A stretch of DNA of 64,000 nt from Arcanobacterium_A hippocoleae_A. Its GTDB lineage: Bacteria; Actinomycetota; Actinomycetes; Actinomycetales; Actinomycetaceae. Shown piece by piece: positions 39,501-49,581 of the stretch; position 1 is the stretch's first letter; each line of letters starts with the position of its first letter. The notes under the pieces were generated by a model. The model was not told the origin of the DNA. It ran no database searches and saw only the letters and a program-made list of their open reading frames with translations. The stretch lies in the NCBI GenBank assembly GCA_040360365.1, contig CP136412.1; one strand, written 5' to 3'. Both the position numbers and the translations under genes were made by a program.

Positions 39501-40382
39501 GGAAAAGAGTGGACCCCGCTGTCATGTCTCACTGCAGACCAGGCCGAGTTTAACATTTACGATTCATCACTCTCCGAATATTCTGTGCTCGCATTCGAGT
39601 ATGGCTATTCTGTGGAACGTCCGGACGCACTCGTCCTTTGGGAAGCGCAGTTTGGCGATTTCGCTAACGGCGCTCAAACAGTAATTGATGAGTTCATTTC
39701 GTCGGCAGAACAAAAATGGGCGCAAAGCTCTGGTCTGGTAATGCTGCTCCCGCACGGTTACGAAGGGCAAGGTCCAGATCATTCTTCTGCACGGATTGAG
39801 CGTTATCTGCAGCTTTGTGCAGAAAATAATATGATTGTTGCCCAGCCTTCAACTCCGGCAAACTATTTCCATTTGCTGCGTACGCAGGCATTTACCCGTC
39901 CGCGCAAGCCTTTGATTGTTTTCACACCAAAGCAGCTATTACGCCGGAAAAGCGCGGTTTCACCGATTACAGACTTTTCGCACGGAAAGTTTTTGCCAGT
40001 AATTGGCGAGACTGATTCCAGCCTGCGTGATGTGAATCGGGTTCTGATTTGTTCCGGTCGGATTTACTATGATTTGCTGGAAGAACGTGAGAAACGCGGC
40101 GATACCCAAACGGCAATTATCCGCGTTGAACGGCTTTATCCTGATCCGACGGCTGAGCTGGGCGCAGAAGCTGCAAAATATCAAAATGCAGAATTTTTCT
40201 GGGTTCAGGATGAGCCGCAAAATCAAGGCCCGTGGAGCCATTTCGCGCTTGAAGTATTCCCGCAAATTGGGATTGTTCCGAAGCTGATTTCCCGTCCGCG
40301 GGCAGCTGCTCCCTCCACCGGGATTGCTGCAATTCACCGCGCACAGATTGCGAATATCCTCGCCCAGTCGTTTGCGCGGTAG
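36579..40382 (+). CDS. kgd: Multifunctional 2-oxoglutarate decarboxylase/dehydrogenase (Kgd)
   Basis: Actinobacterial fusion of an E2-like acyltransferase domain to the thiamine-diphosphate E1 of 2-oxoglutarate dehydrogenase; makes succinate semialdehyde, succinyl-dihydrolipoamide or 2-hydroxy-3-oxoadipate. 1267 residues, intact. The E1 N-terminal peptide FGPNEGFVAELYANYLEDNS (25-44) is followed by a flexible linker, the acyltransferase domain (active-site TYDHRVIQGAASG), then E1 with HRGRLNVLTNI, HGDSAFAGQGVVAEVLNYSQ, NNQIGFTTAP and GHNEGDDPSMTQ. No lipoyl domain, as usual. No clear Shine-Dalgarno precedes ATG 36579; the alternative is ATG 36627. It is the longest intact frame in the window. 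Confidence 0.96.
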   Translation: MSGLTQIKIETRKAQAMVDQNFGPNEGFVAELYANYLEDNSSVGEQWREMFHQWKRSGVAAKTRIAPAADDNPAQAAHTESFSAEDIAAQHAVHAKQDREATSEAYVTRSDLPPAPRSAARPALTPYTAKYDSAPNLAANFCEDNEEILPLKGAERGLAKNMDASLSIPTATSVRALPARIMFDNRTVINKYLSTTRGGKVSFTHLIAYAMVEALAEMPEMNYSYKIDEKGRPNLVKPAHINLGLAIDVVKSDGTRTLVVPNIKEAERLTFSKFLTAYEDLVERGRKNKLTIADYQGTTASLTNPGGFGTVHSIPRLMNGQGLIIGVGSMTYPPEFQGTSNAAISRLGVSKVMHLTSTYDHRVIQGAASGRFLRLMEQKLLGLDGFYERIYMALRIPFKPFVWERDVEYDAEREMGKPARIAELIHAYRSRGHLIADVDPLSFHVRRHPDLELKSYGLTLWDLDRTFPTGGFAGTTHATLREILSQLRESYCRTVGIEYMHIQDPIQRRWFQERIECPAQPTSKKMQLNILQRLNQAEAFEVFLQTKYVGQKRFSLEGGESLIPALDIILQGAAHDGLSEAAIGMAHRGRLNVLTNIAGKSYTQIFSEFDGIFDPAAQQGSGDVKYHLGTEGTFTSLDGEQISVYLAANPSHLEAADGVLEGAVRAKQDRLDTGDTSYPILPILIHGDSAFAGQGVVAEVLNYSQLPAYRTGGTIHIIVNNQIGFTTAPSLARSSRYTTDISKGLQCPIFHVNGDDPEAVVRMAQLAYEYRQEFHKDVLLDITCYRKRGHNEGDDPSMTQPIMYSLVNTKRTTRNLYTEALIGRGELTSEQFELLEKDFQHLLEAAFTEVRAAEEKTKETGTDTAAAVLGLPKAQVEEGSTVVGWESAASLQVLERIGDTHINPPEGFVLHKKIGQLFEKRSKMAHGGKVDWGFGELLAFGSLLIDGVPVRISGQDSRRGTFVQRHATAHCIATGKEWTPLSCLTADQAEFNIYDSSLSEYSVLAFEYGYSVERPDALVLWEAQFGDFANGAQTVIDEFISSAEQKWAQSSGLVMLLPHGYEGQGPDHSSARIERYLQLCAENNMIVAQPSTPANYFHLLRTQAFTRPRKPLIVFTPKQLLRRKSAVSPITDFSHGKFLPVIGETDSSLRDVNRVLICSGRIYYDLLEEREKRGDTQTAIIRVERLYPDPTAELGAEAAKYQNAEFFWVQDEPQNQGPWSHFALEVFPQIGIVPKLISRPRAAAPSTGIAAIHRAQIANILAQSFAR

Positions 40383-40451
40383 AAGGTAGAAATCGATAGA
40401 TTTTACCGCTGAGTTCTCGGGTGTTTTCGCACTGATAACTTTCGGGCATAA

Positions 40452-40506
40452 ACAGCAAAACGGCGGCGGTTCGCAATTATTTTCGAATATGCCACCATTT
40501 TGCTGT
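40452..40506 (+). terminator. Imperfect hairpin downstream of kgd
   Basis: ACAGCAAAACGGCGG (40452-40466) pairs with CCACCATTTTGCTGT (40492-40506) with two mismatches across a 25-base loop. Placed 70 bases after the kgd stop it could end that transcript, but there is no T run. The rest of 40383-40709 (327 bases) shows no gene. Confidence 0.4.
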
Positions 40507-40709
40507 ATCTTGCTGCAGTATAAATGGCGGAAAACAACGAAATCTGTGAAAATTTGAATACGCGGAAGTACTCTCCAGCTAGTATGATTGAACTGCTGCC
40601 GATCAAAATGTTCTGATTGGCGTGCGAATTGTTTAACGACGGAGATTTCAGAAATCGGGATTCGATAGCGGCTTGCCGGGTATATTCGGAAGTAAACAGG
40701 AGGTGGATT

Positions 40710-41307
40710 GTGCGAAATAAACAGATTTTCTTCGTCGGAGATGAACTTATTTCCGGTATCGGTGATGACCGTGCACTCGGTTGGGTCGGCCGCGTGCTTG
40801 CCCGTACTGCTTTTGATCCGCCGATTCTTCCAATCGTGCTTTCATTCCCTGGGAAGCTACATCAGAGCTAACCCACCGCTGGCAGCGGGAAGTAGAGCCG
40901 CGTCTCGATCGCGAATCCGATAACCGCCTTGTGATTGGTCTTGGTTCACACGATCTTGATGCCGGTATTTCCTCTGCCCGTTCTCGTCTTTATCTTGCAA
41001 ATTTGCTTGATAACGCTGAGCGGCTGCAGATTCAAACGTTTGTGGTTGGTCCGCCGCCGCGGCAGATTACACCGCCCGCGAAGTTAGTCTGCTTTCGCAA
41101 TCTTATGCTGATGTCTGTGCCCGCCGAAACACAATTTATGTTGACACATTTTCTCCGCTGGTAAATCACGAACAGTGGAATACCGATATGTCTATTTCTG
41201 CAAGATACACACCGCGGCAGGCAGGATACGGTTTAATGGCATGGCTGGTGCTGCATCGCGGCTGGCATCAATGGCTCGGCTTACCGCAAAATACCGCGGG
41301 CATATAG
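40710..41307 (+). CDS. SGNH/GDSL-type hydrolase, two frame breaks
   Basis: The start is GTG 40710 with a near-perfect AGGAGGTGG. The N-terminus QIFFVGDELISGIGDDRALG is a GDSL-like block with Asp in the place of the catalytic Ser (GDEL rather than GDSL), so activity is uncertain. Later, NRLVIGLGSHDLDAG matches block III (GxND-like) and the end ARYTPRQAGYGLMAWLV is where a DxxH block V would be. Breaks: near 40848 (one G restores FPGEATSELTHRWQREVEP) and near 41061 (one G in CGGCAG restores PPPRADYTAREVSLLSQ). Repaired length is about 200 residues. Substrate unknown. It converges with sbcC. Confidence 0.7.
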
Positions 41308-41555
41308 GGGTATATAGAACGGTAGCGCAGGCCTTTCGGCAGCATAAGGAGAATCCGGTTCGGTTACTTTCTGCGAATAAACTCTCCGGATTTTCCGCAC
41401 TGTTCAGCAGCTATCATTTGCCGCACTTTTATGTTTCATAAGGAGAGAGGAAGAATCATTTTATCCTGGCCGAATATTGGTTCTCCCCGCTGCCCCCTAC
41501 GAAATTAGACTTCTTTACCTTCCAACATTCACACACAGTCGCGGTTCTCCCGCCT
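41308..41555. other. Convergent gap between the SGNH hydrolase and sbcC
   Basis: 248 bases, no supported gene. GGTTCTCCC...CTACGAAATTA appears twice (about 41479-41507 and 41542-41565). The second copy covers the last sbcC codons and stop, so the 3' end of sbcC looks partly duplicated. No clear terminator. Confidence 0.45.
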
Positions 41556-44500
41556 CTACGAAATTACTTTCAAAATTGATTCACCCGACTCCATCGGGCT
41601 AATCGCAATCCGATTAGCCACAAGCTGTTTTAACTCGGGCACATGGGAGACGATTCCAATCTTTCTGCCGTTGCGCTGGAGCGTCCGAAGTGTTTGCATT
41701 ACTAACTCACGGATTCCGGCCGACAAAGTTCCAAAACCTTCATCGATGATTAAGGTTTCAATCCGAACTCCGCCCGTTTCTTCTTGCACTACTTCGGCAA
41801 GAGCAAGTGCAAGTGCAAGTGAAGTATAGAATGTTTCTCCTCCCGACAGGGATGTAGTTGGGCGGGCAGTATCTCCTAAAGGTGAACCGTCGCGATCAAT
41901 AATATTTAAACCGAGGCCTGTTTTCTTTACTCTGCCGCTCTCCTCACTCCGAATTAATTCGTATCTGCCATTCGAAATTTCGCTCAGATGCGAATTAGCA
42001 CGTGCAACCACCATTTCAAAACGCCGCAGCAGCACCCACATATCCAGCGGAATCCGGCTATTTTGCGAATCTGCGGCATTGGCAAGATCAGCTAGCCGTA
42101 CAATTTTCGCACTTTTTTCGATTGTGAGATGCCACGCTTTTGCAGCTGTGAGTATTGACGGATAAAGACGCGCTGAATCTGTTTTGAACTGCCGTGAAGC
42201 AGCAGCTTTATCCGCACTCTTCTTCCGTTCGGAAACGAGTTCCGCTAATGTTTCTTTCCGCGCTGCGACATTTGGTTTCGGTTTTCCCGCTGCCGCAGCG
42301 AGACTTGGGTCGCTTAGCAGCACCTGGGTGCGCTGCAGTTTCTTCTCATAAGCATGAACTTTACTTTCAAGTGCTGTTTTTGCGCTGCTGTCAGGCGTGC
42401 TTTTTCCACTTCCGCTTGATCCGCAAAGGAACTTTCATTAATCGCAGCGATTGCATGCTGTGCTGTTTTTGCCAGGGATGCAAGAATTATGGTTAATTCC
42501 CGCTGCGATTTTAAAAGCTCTTCCAAAGCAGCACATTCGTTATTCAGAAAATTAAGCCAGTTTTCAATCGTGTCAGATTTTCCTTGATTTTGCTTTAGTT
42601 TTTGTTGTTTCGCAGAAAGTTGTGCGGTAATCACTTCCAGCTCAGCTGTAATCGCACGAGTATCTGCTACGATCGTACTGCGTTCTTCATGCAGTATTTC
42701 CGATTTTTTCGGAGAGCTGTGAGTTCATTTTCAACTGCCGGTATTTTATCTTGCGCTTGCGCAGCCGTATCAAGCGCTTCTTTCGCCTTTGCGATTTCAT
42801 TCGCCGCACTTTGCGAATCTAAACTCGAAACTTTCTTTTTCATCTCGGTAAGCTGAATCTCGAATTTATTTTTCACTCCCAGCATGGCAGTTAGTGCAGC
42901 TTGCGCAGCATCAGCTTTCGCTTGTGCTGATTTTACTTTGGATTCACTGGGCAAATTATCGGTAGTTTTGGCAGGATTAGGATGTTCAGTAGCACCGCAG
43001 ACTGGGCAGGAATCCCCATCCTGAAGTTTGGCAGCAAGATGCGCCGCGAATCCGTTCTGCCAATTTTTAAATTCTGCAGCATATTCTAACTTTGCGTCAC
43101 GCAAATTCGCTGCAGCCGTAGAAAAGTTCGTGTCTGCAGCTGCAAGATCTTTTTCAATTTGGAAAATCGTATCGATTGCTTCCTGCTGTGCGATCTTTTT
43201 CTCAAAATCAACTGTGAGCTGTGTAATATTGGCGGCTAAATCCGAGCACTGAGCCAGGCGATGTTCCGCTTTTCGAATATTTTCCGGAATCGCAGCAATC
43301 TTCTCCGCAATCTTCGCTGTTTTTACATCAAGCTTTGCAAGCTGCTGCTGTAAAACAGCGATTCGTTTTTCATCTGTTTTTATTTCAGACTCAAGTTCGC
43401 ATAATGTTTCAAACTTCGCGATCTCTTTGCGCAGAAACTTTTCCCGATTTTCCAACTCGAAAGTTATATTCTTGCTTTTATCCTGAACTGAATTTATTAC
43501 TTCCAGCGGCAGCAGCTCCCGCTCTGCAGCTGATAATAATTCAGTTAATTCCGATGCTGCTTCGGGCAATAGCGCCGCCAAATTTTCGTCTTGATTATCC
43601 TGAGCCGCGCTGGAAGCAGAAGCGGAATACTTTTCCGAAAGCTGCAGATAAGGAACTTGGGATGCGGCCAGTTTGCTAACTTCATCCTGATAATCTGCAA
43701 TTCGTGAATCAGGAAGTTTTGCCTGTTCGGATAAGTTCAGCATTTGCAGGTCAGTTTGCTGCTGTTCAGCGTACAGTTCAAGATCTTTTAATTCAGATTC
43801 GAGAGTCAATCGTTTTTCAATTAAAGCTAAAAGGGTTTCTTCTTCTCCAAGCAGCTTCCGGCAAGTTTCCTCAGCTAGCTGTGCTTTTTCAGCCATTTTT
43901 TGATCATCGCGGGCATTAGCCGCAAGCGTATTATGCGCAGCTGCGATTGCGGCAAGCAGTTTTTCCTCAAAATCTGCTGCCCCTGATTCAGGCTGCGTGA
44001 AAAATTCTGTTGACAGCTCCGTTACTCTGCGGAGTTCTTCTTCATCAATACCTTGAATCGTCATCCACGTTTGAATTGCATGTTGATAGTTCTGTTTTTC
44101 TCCGCAATCTCCTCGCGGCTTTTCTTCGCCCGCATCGTCAGTTTCGCAGTGAAGTCGCTGTATTTCTTTGTCCGAAAAATCGCCTCTAAGATTGGTTTAC
44201 GTTCACTGGATTTTAGCCGCAAAAATTCAGCAAACTGCCCTTGCGGCAGAATCACAGTTTGTAAGAACTGATCCTTGCTTAAACCGATTATCCCTTCAAT
44301 CAACGGGCGCACTTCACGTACCTGCACCGCAATTGCTTTCGCGTCATCCCAGTTCCGGGAAGCTGCTCCGTCCGGATTGATTTCCCACAGTTTTGCCGTC
44401 TCATTTACTTTCGTAAAATCTGATTCCGCATAACTGACATCCGAAACACTGTTATCTGACTCAGAAATTTTTTCTTCGCTTTCCGCTTCAGCCGCATCCA

Positions 44501-44791
44501 GCTTGGTGAACGCCGCACCCGATAAGTTCCGGAACTGACACTAAACACTAAATCAACCCAAGATTCGATAGTCGGATCTGTATGTGTGGAACGGATCCGA
44601 GTATTCGAAGAATCTTTACCTGCTACTGAACCGAATAATGCAAACGTAACTGCGTCGATTAAAGTAGATTTACCGCTCCCGGTGGGACCGTCGAAAAGAA
44701 ACAAACCATCAGCAGCAAGCCGATCAAAATCAATCGCATATTCACCTTTAAACGGACCAATTCCGGAAAATTTTAAGCTGCGGATAATCAT
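41556..44791 (-). CDS. sbcC: Exonuclease subunit SbcC, four frame breaks
   Basis: SMC-like ATPase of the SbcCD nuclease that opens hairpins and processes DNA ends. Walker A GPTGSGKSTLIDAVTFALFG (residues 35-54), long coiled-coil arms, the zinc hook DSCPVCGATEHP, then the signature SLSGGETFYTSLALALALAE and Walker B ETLIIDEGFGTLS. Breaks, each repaired by one A, lie near 44508 (restores RRSPKLDAAEAESEE), 44090 (EKKQNYQHAIQTWMTIQG), 42695 (ALRKKSEILHEE) and 42375 (AQKTALESKVHAYEKK). Repaired length is about 1080 residues, as expected. Its ATG overlaps the sbcD stop (TAATG). Confidence 0.93.
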
Positions 44792-45985
44792 TATTTCACC
44801 TCACTTTCGGCAGTAATTTCTTCCCATATTTCGCGGATTAAATCTCTTTCTCCAGAATTTAATACCCGCCCGCCGGACTCTGCAAAAAACATTTCAATCA
44901 CAGCCCGCGGCTGCTGCCGCAGCATCTCAAAATTATAGTCTGCAGCGGCAGCGCTGAATCCAACGTGACTCACTTGCACTAAATGCGGGAATCTGCGGCG
45001 AAGTACTGCAACTAAATCCCGCGGCCGTTCCCGATCCGTTACTTCAATTCGCACAAAATCATCACTGTAAATCGAAAACTCCGGAGATTTAAGCATCTGC
45101 GCAGCACTGCCGCGCAAAGTCTTTAGCTTGCGGTAAAAAGTATGCGGCACCAGCTCGACATGAGTTTGGCCAGATTCAGAAAAATCGATTACAGCCGTAC
45201 TTTTTGGTGATTTTCTTCTGAAAACGAGAACGGAATCGGAGAGCCTGCATAACGCATTAATGGATCGGCAGCAGTACCAACTTTTTGAGGACGATGCAGG
45301 TGCCCAAGAGCAACATAGTCTAACGGGCCGAGTTTTTCTTCCCCAGCCGAAAGAGCTTCGCCGGCACTGAATCTATCCCGCCAATGCTCAAGTCGAGTTC
45401 CGATTCACTCTTCTCGCTTCCGCTGACAAAAGCATGCGCCATCGCGATTCGCGGAACTTGCAGTGCAGAATATTTTCCGCCGGAAATATCTTCACGTATC
45501 AGCGCACAAGCACGCTGAATCACTGCCGAATGTGAACGTGCAAGCAATTCTTCACCTGCAGCCAACCTGGCACGCTCCGTATCCGGATCGAGATATGGGA
45601 TTCCGTAAACAATCGCACCAATTTCACCCTGCATATTTTTCAACGCAATCGGCTGCCCGCTGCGTAAAGAATCAGTTTGAATATATAACCCGTCGCGTAA
45701 AAACTGCGCTGCAAAACCGAGCCGGCGCGCAGAATCATGGTTTCCGGAAGTTATTAACACCTGCGTAAAATCAAGCAGCCGCGCAAGAATATCCTCCAGC
45801 AATTCAATCATTTGCAGCGCAGGTATCCCCCGATCATAAACATCTCCAGAAATAAGCACCGCATCGGCTTGCGATTCACGCGCTAAATCCACAAGAAAAT
45901 CTCCCCAACGCGCAAAACTCTCGCTGAGATCATTTTCGTAAAACTTTCGGCCAAGATGCCAATCTGAAGTGTGAATGATTTTCAT
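44791..45985 (-). CDS. sbcD: Exonuclease subunit SbcD, two frame breaks
   Basis: Mre11-like metallophosphoesterase partner of SbcC. Phosphoesterase motifs are MKIIHTSDWHLGRKF, LISGDVYDRGIP, ITSGNHDSARRLG, PRIAMAHAFVSGSE and, after repair, DYVALGHLHRPQ. Breaks are at the G4 run opposite 45341-45344 (one G restores LGEEKLGPLDYVALGHLH) and the A5 run opposite 45196-45200 (one A restores NHQKSTAVIDFSESGQTHVE). Repaired length is about 398 residues, normal for SbcD. It is the first gene of the sbcDC operon, coupled by TAATG to sbcC. Confidence 0.93.
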
Positions 45986-46120
45986 GTAAATAAGCTTATC
46001 TGCGTCCGCCCGGAAAATTTCCGTGCTTTTTCGAAAAAAGTAATAAAACCAAAGCCAGCTTAAGGAAAATTAACTCTAATCAAATTTCAAGAGAGTCCGC
46101 AAACCAATATTTTGCGCTTG

Positions 46121-47158
46121 TTACTCCCAATCAGACTTCCCTACCGCTGCGAGTAACCGCCGGAAAGAATTCACCCGCGCCCGCAAACGCATATCAGTTA
46201 ACGTATCAAAAATACATTCAAGATCATTCTCACGATGCATACATCCGCGCGGGCACTCCCGAGCCAGATTCGCTAAATCGGGAAAACCATGCAGAAGTTC
46301 CGCTGCTCCAACATGCGCCAGCCCAAACGTCCGCACACCGGGAGTGTCAATCACAATCCCGCCGTCAGGCAAATCAAATGCCACTGCAGCAGTAGAAGTA
46401 TGCCGTCCGCGCCCAGTAACCTCGTTCACTTCACCCGTCAGCCGTTCCGCTTTCGGAATCAGCGCATTAATCAATGTAGATTTTCCCACTCCGGAATGTC
46501 CCACAAGCACTGAAACGCTCCCCGCTGCTAATTCTTTAATTTCTGCAACTGCCAGTGAGTCAAGAAATTCATCACCGGTCTGCGGATCTGTCCCCGCAAG
46601 ATGTGAAGTAACGATATCTAAATCAAGTACCCCATAGTGATCAATCAGCGGTTCCGGATCAGCTAAATCGCATTTCGTTAACACAAGAATCGGACGCATC
46701 CCGCCGTCATAGGCAGCCACCAAACATCTGTCAATCATTCCCAATCGCGGAGTAGGCTGCGCCATTGCCGTTACAATAAATAGCTGGCTCGCATTCGCCA
46801 CCATCACACGTTCATTTCCAGCAGCCTCTCCCTCTTCTGAAGTACGCCGAAGCTGTGACGAACGCTGATCAACTGCAGCAATCCGCGCAAGTGTATCCTT
46901 TTGCCCGGAAAGATCACCAGTCATCGCACAAATATCGCCAATAACCACAGAACGATGCGGCAGCTCACGCGCTTTTACCGCAATCACTTTATTTCCGGAA
47001 TCAAGCATCCGCACATGATAACGGCCGCGATCAATACGGTAAACCTGACCGCGCGGTTTTCCCGAATAATCCGGACGAATTTTCGTGCGGGGACGCGAAC
47101 CTTTTCCCGGACGGACTTTCACCCGATCATCGTCAGTACCAATATCTCTGCGGCTCAA
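46121..47158 (-). CDS. rsgA: Ribosome small-subunit GTPase RsgA
   Basis: Circularly permuted GTPase that matures the 30S subunit. OB fold near residues 35-110; G4 LVLTKCDLADPEP; G1 VLVGHSGVGKSTLINAL (Walker A after G4, proving the permutation); G3 VIDTPGVRTFG; zinc site ARECPRGCMHRENDLECI. I chose TTG 47158: it gives the expected LSRRDIGTDDDRVKVRPGKG start, follows the aroA stop by one base (TAAGTTG) and has AGGTGTG as a ribosome-binding site. A longer frame to 47221 overlaps aroA. Intact, 345 residues. aroA-rsgA near a sigma/anti-sigma pair is a known actinobacterial neighbourhood. Confidence 0.95.
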   Translation of the reverse strand: MSRRDIGTDDDRVKVRPGKGSRPRTKIRPDYSGKPRGQVYRIDRGRYHVRMLDSGNKVIAVKARELPHRSVVIGDICAMTGDLSGQKDTLARIAAVDQRSSQLRRTSEEGEAAGNERVMVANASQLFIVTAMAQPTPRLGMIDRCLVAAYDGGMRPILVLTKCDLADPEPLIDHYGVLDLDIVTSHLAGTDPQTGDEFLDSLAVAEIKELAAGSVSVLVGHSGVGKSTLINALIPKAERLTGEVNEVTGRGRHTSTAAVAFDLPDGGIVIDTPGVRTFGLAHVGAAELLHGFPDLANLARECPRGCMHRENDLECIFDTLTDMRLRARVNSFRRLLAAVGKSDWE

Positions 47159-47159
47159 C

Positions 47160-48637
47160 TTACACACCTGCCTGCGAAATCTCAGTGGCTGAAGCAACGG
47201 AAACTGCCTGCGATTCGGCAATCATTTTTTCCCAGAGTTCAACAAAATTCGGCATCGTTTTCGAAGTAGTTTCGATATTTTCCACTTCCACACCCGGAAT
47301 CCGCAGACCAAGAATTGCACCAAAAGCCGCCATCCGATGATCTGCATATGAACTAAGTTTTGCGGCTTTATATCCGGAAATTTTCTCCGCCGGAGGCGTG
47401 ATAAACAAATCATCGCCGACAATGCAAGCGCCGACTCCGACTTTTTCAAGTTCACACACCAGTGCAGTTAACCGGTCTGTCTCGTGACCGCGCAGCTGCC
47501 CAATATCCCGCAGCACAGAAGGACCGCCTGCAAAAGCGCAAACAGCAGCAAGAGTCGGCACAAGCTCACCAATCGCATGGCAGTCTAAATCAAGCGGGAA
47601 AATCTCTTCCGGACCCCGAAGAGTCAGGACTCCGCCGTCGTGCCGATACGCAGTTTGCGCGCCTTGCGCCGTAAATATCCGCACAAATTCATTCCCTGCC
47701 TGCGTGGTTTGCCTTGGCCAATTCGGTATTTTTATCTGCCCGCCCGTAATCATCGCAGCTGCTAAAAATGGTCCGGCATTTGAAAGATCACTCTCGACGG
47801 TAATTTCCGGAAGTTGGATGATTCCCGGAGACACCTGCCAAGTCGCTCCATCCGCACTGTATTCGGCGGTTACCTGCACTCCGCATTCACGCAGCACGGA
47901 AATAGTCATTTCAATATGCGGTAAAGACGGAAGCCGATCACCGCGATGACGCAAGGTTACTCCGCGATTAAAACACGCCCCGACAAGCAGCAATGCCGAA
48001 ACGAACTGTGAAGATTTTGCAGCGTCAATTTCAATCTCGCCGCCGTCAACGAATCCCTGCCCAAGAATCTGTATCGGCAGAGTATCTCCGCCGATACCGC
48101 CGGCGCGCACCTCCACGCCAAGCTGACGCAGGCTGGAAATCGTTGCTGCCATCGGCCGTTTTCGAGCTTGCAAATCGCCATCAAGAATTGTTCTGCCTGC
48201 TGCAATTGCCGCTATCGGCGGAATGAAGCGCATTACTGTACCTGCAAGACCAGCATTAATTTCAGCACCGTGAAGTTTCCCCGGCTTTATCCGCAAACTT
48301 TTCACAACCGGCACGTTCTTTCGACCCGCACTGCCTGCCGTATCCGCAGTCTCAGCCGAATCTTTTGCACTGCCGCACAATTTCCGTAACCTGCTTTATG
48401 CGCAGCAGGATTTTCTGGCTCGCGGACTATCTGCGTAATTTGCACTCCCAAAGCGCGCAGCGCATTCACCATCAGCAGTGTATCGCGCGCATCCAGGGGA
48501 TTGTGAATGACGGTAGAATCAGCACTGAGCGCAGCTAAAATTAAATACCGATTAGTAAGCGATTTTGAAGCGGGAACCGCGATCTCCGCATTAACGACGG
48601 TACCGTTTTTTAGTGCCGGAGCGGGCCAGAAGATCAA
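47160..48637 (-). CDS. aroA: EPSP synthase (3-phosphoshikimate 1-carboxyvinyltransferase), one frame break
   Basis: Sixth shikimate-pathway step: shikimate-3-phosphate plus phosphoenolpyruvate to EPSP. N-terminal VPASKSLTNRYLILAALSAD (substrate-binding signature), then AGLAGTVMRFIPPIAAIAAG, DAAKSSQFVSALLLVG, and the second signature LRGHETDRLTALVCELEKVG. The frame breaks near 48392: one A in the AAA run restores GYGKLCGSAKDSAETADTAG. Repaired length is about 492 residues, longer than typical (430-450) because of an Ala/Ser-rich insertion (SAETADTAGSAGRKN) after the first signature region. The start is ATG 48637. rsgA follows immediately. Confidence 0.94.
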
Positions 48638-48640
48638 TTC

Positions 48641-49126
48641 TTACTGTCCAATCTGATTGAGTTTATTTTCCACTGATGTTTGAATATCGCCAGCCCAGTT
48701 CTTCGCCCGCCAAACAGCAGACGGCCGGCCCTCACGATCATAGGCAGCGATGACTGCACCTCCGATAAGACCGGCGGCGGCAGCAAAACCAATAACGTCT
48801 TTCCGCTGCTGCTCGCCGCGGCTTTCCCAGAAAGGATTATTTGCAAGTGCTACCGGCACTTGCAGCATTCCAAGCAGTGCAGAGCTGAGTCGGGGAAACT
48901 TTGAAGCTGCGAGCGCTGCGCCGGCAAGAGTCATTGCAGCTCCGGTTGCGCGGGTAACCGCATCGGCACGCTCATCGTTTGGGAGATTGACACCAATCTT
49001 TGCGAAAATTTTCGCCAACTTCGCAATGCGTTCACGATGTGTTTCGGGATGAGCAGCAGCATCGATTCCCGAAATAATAAATGGGGCAGCAAGCATTGGA
49101 CGGGCAATAGAGCGGATGAGGTTCAT
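48641..49126 (-). CDS. DoxX-family membrane protein
   Basis: About 161 residues from ATG 49126 (an ATG two codons earlier is also possible). Begins MNLIRSIARPMLAAPFIISG with PF/ISG as in DoxX proteins; four helices (ATGAAMTLAGAALAASKF and IGFAAAAGLIGGAVIAAYD are the clearest). The function is uncertain; mycobacterial DoxX homologues join a membrane oxidoreductase complex linked to thiol and superoxide stress, which would fit the thiol-stress sigma pair nearby. It ends 4 bases before aroA, so is probably in that operon. Confidence 0.8.
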   Translation of the reverse strand: MNLIRSIARPMLAAPFIISGIDAAAHPETHRERIAKLAKIFAKIGVNLPNDERADAVTRATGAAMTLAGAALAASKFPRLSSALLGMLQVPVALANNPFWESRGEQQRKDVIGFAAAAGLIGGAVIAAYDREGRPSAVWRAKNWAGDIQTSVENKLNQIGQ

Positions 49127-49132
49127 AATCAA

Positions 49133-49581
49133 TCCTTCACGAGTTTAGTTCCAAGCAGAGAAAATTTGTACACCTGCTTAAATATTCTACAGATTCAAAT
49201 CCCAAAATCTCCAGATTCAATCCGAAAAATGCAGAAAGCAGCCGGCACAGCCGCATATAACACAAATCAGATACCTGTTTTCCAGCGAAATATGCACAAT
49301 GCAGTGCAGACTTCCGGAAAACGCTCGTAAATATTTGCTAAAATCTACCGGAACACAGCAGCTGCGAAACACCGCAGCCGCCTGCGGAAAACATTAAACT
49401 GGAACCGTCGAAACCTAAATAATAAATATCGGCAGATAGCGGCGCAGCCATCCGATAAGCTTAGAAGTACTATGGAAGAACTTACCGTCAACAATCAATC
49501 CCCCGGCAAGAATTCAGCACCAGGAAGAAATAAAAAATCTTAAAGACTGCAGCGGCTTCACACGCAAAGTCTGCAGATTCA
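49133..49581. other. Divergent region between DoxX-like gene and sigma factor
   Basis: 449 bases, no supported gene. A short frame from ATG 49471 stops before the sigma factor. I looked for a GGAAT-N18-GTT promoter (SigR/SigH autoregulation) and saw GGAAC near 49391-49405 but no correctly spaced GTT, so self-regulation is not shown. Confidence 0.45.

Noticed and set aside
41175..41441. Small gene after the SGNH hydrolase
   Set aside because: Mostly a shadow frame of the hydrolase, with no ribosome-binding site or motif.
49471..49533. Leader peptide upstream of the sigma factor
   Set aside because: ATG 49471 has a stop after 20 codons and no clear ribosome-binding site. It could be an undetected upstream start of the sigma gene after homopolymer correction, but I cannot prove it.
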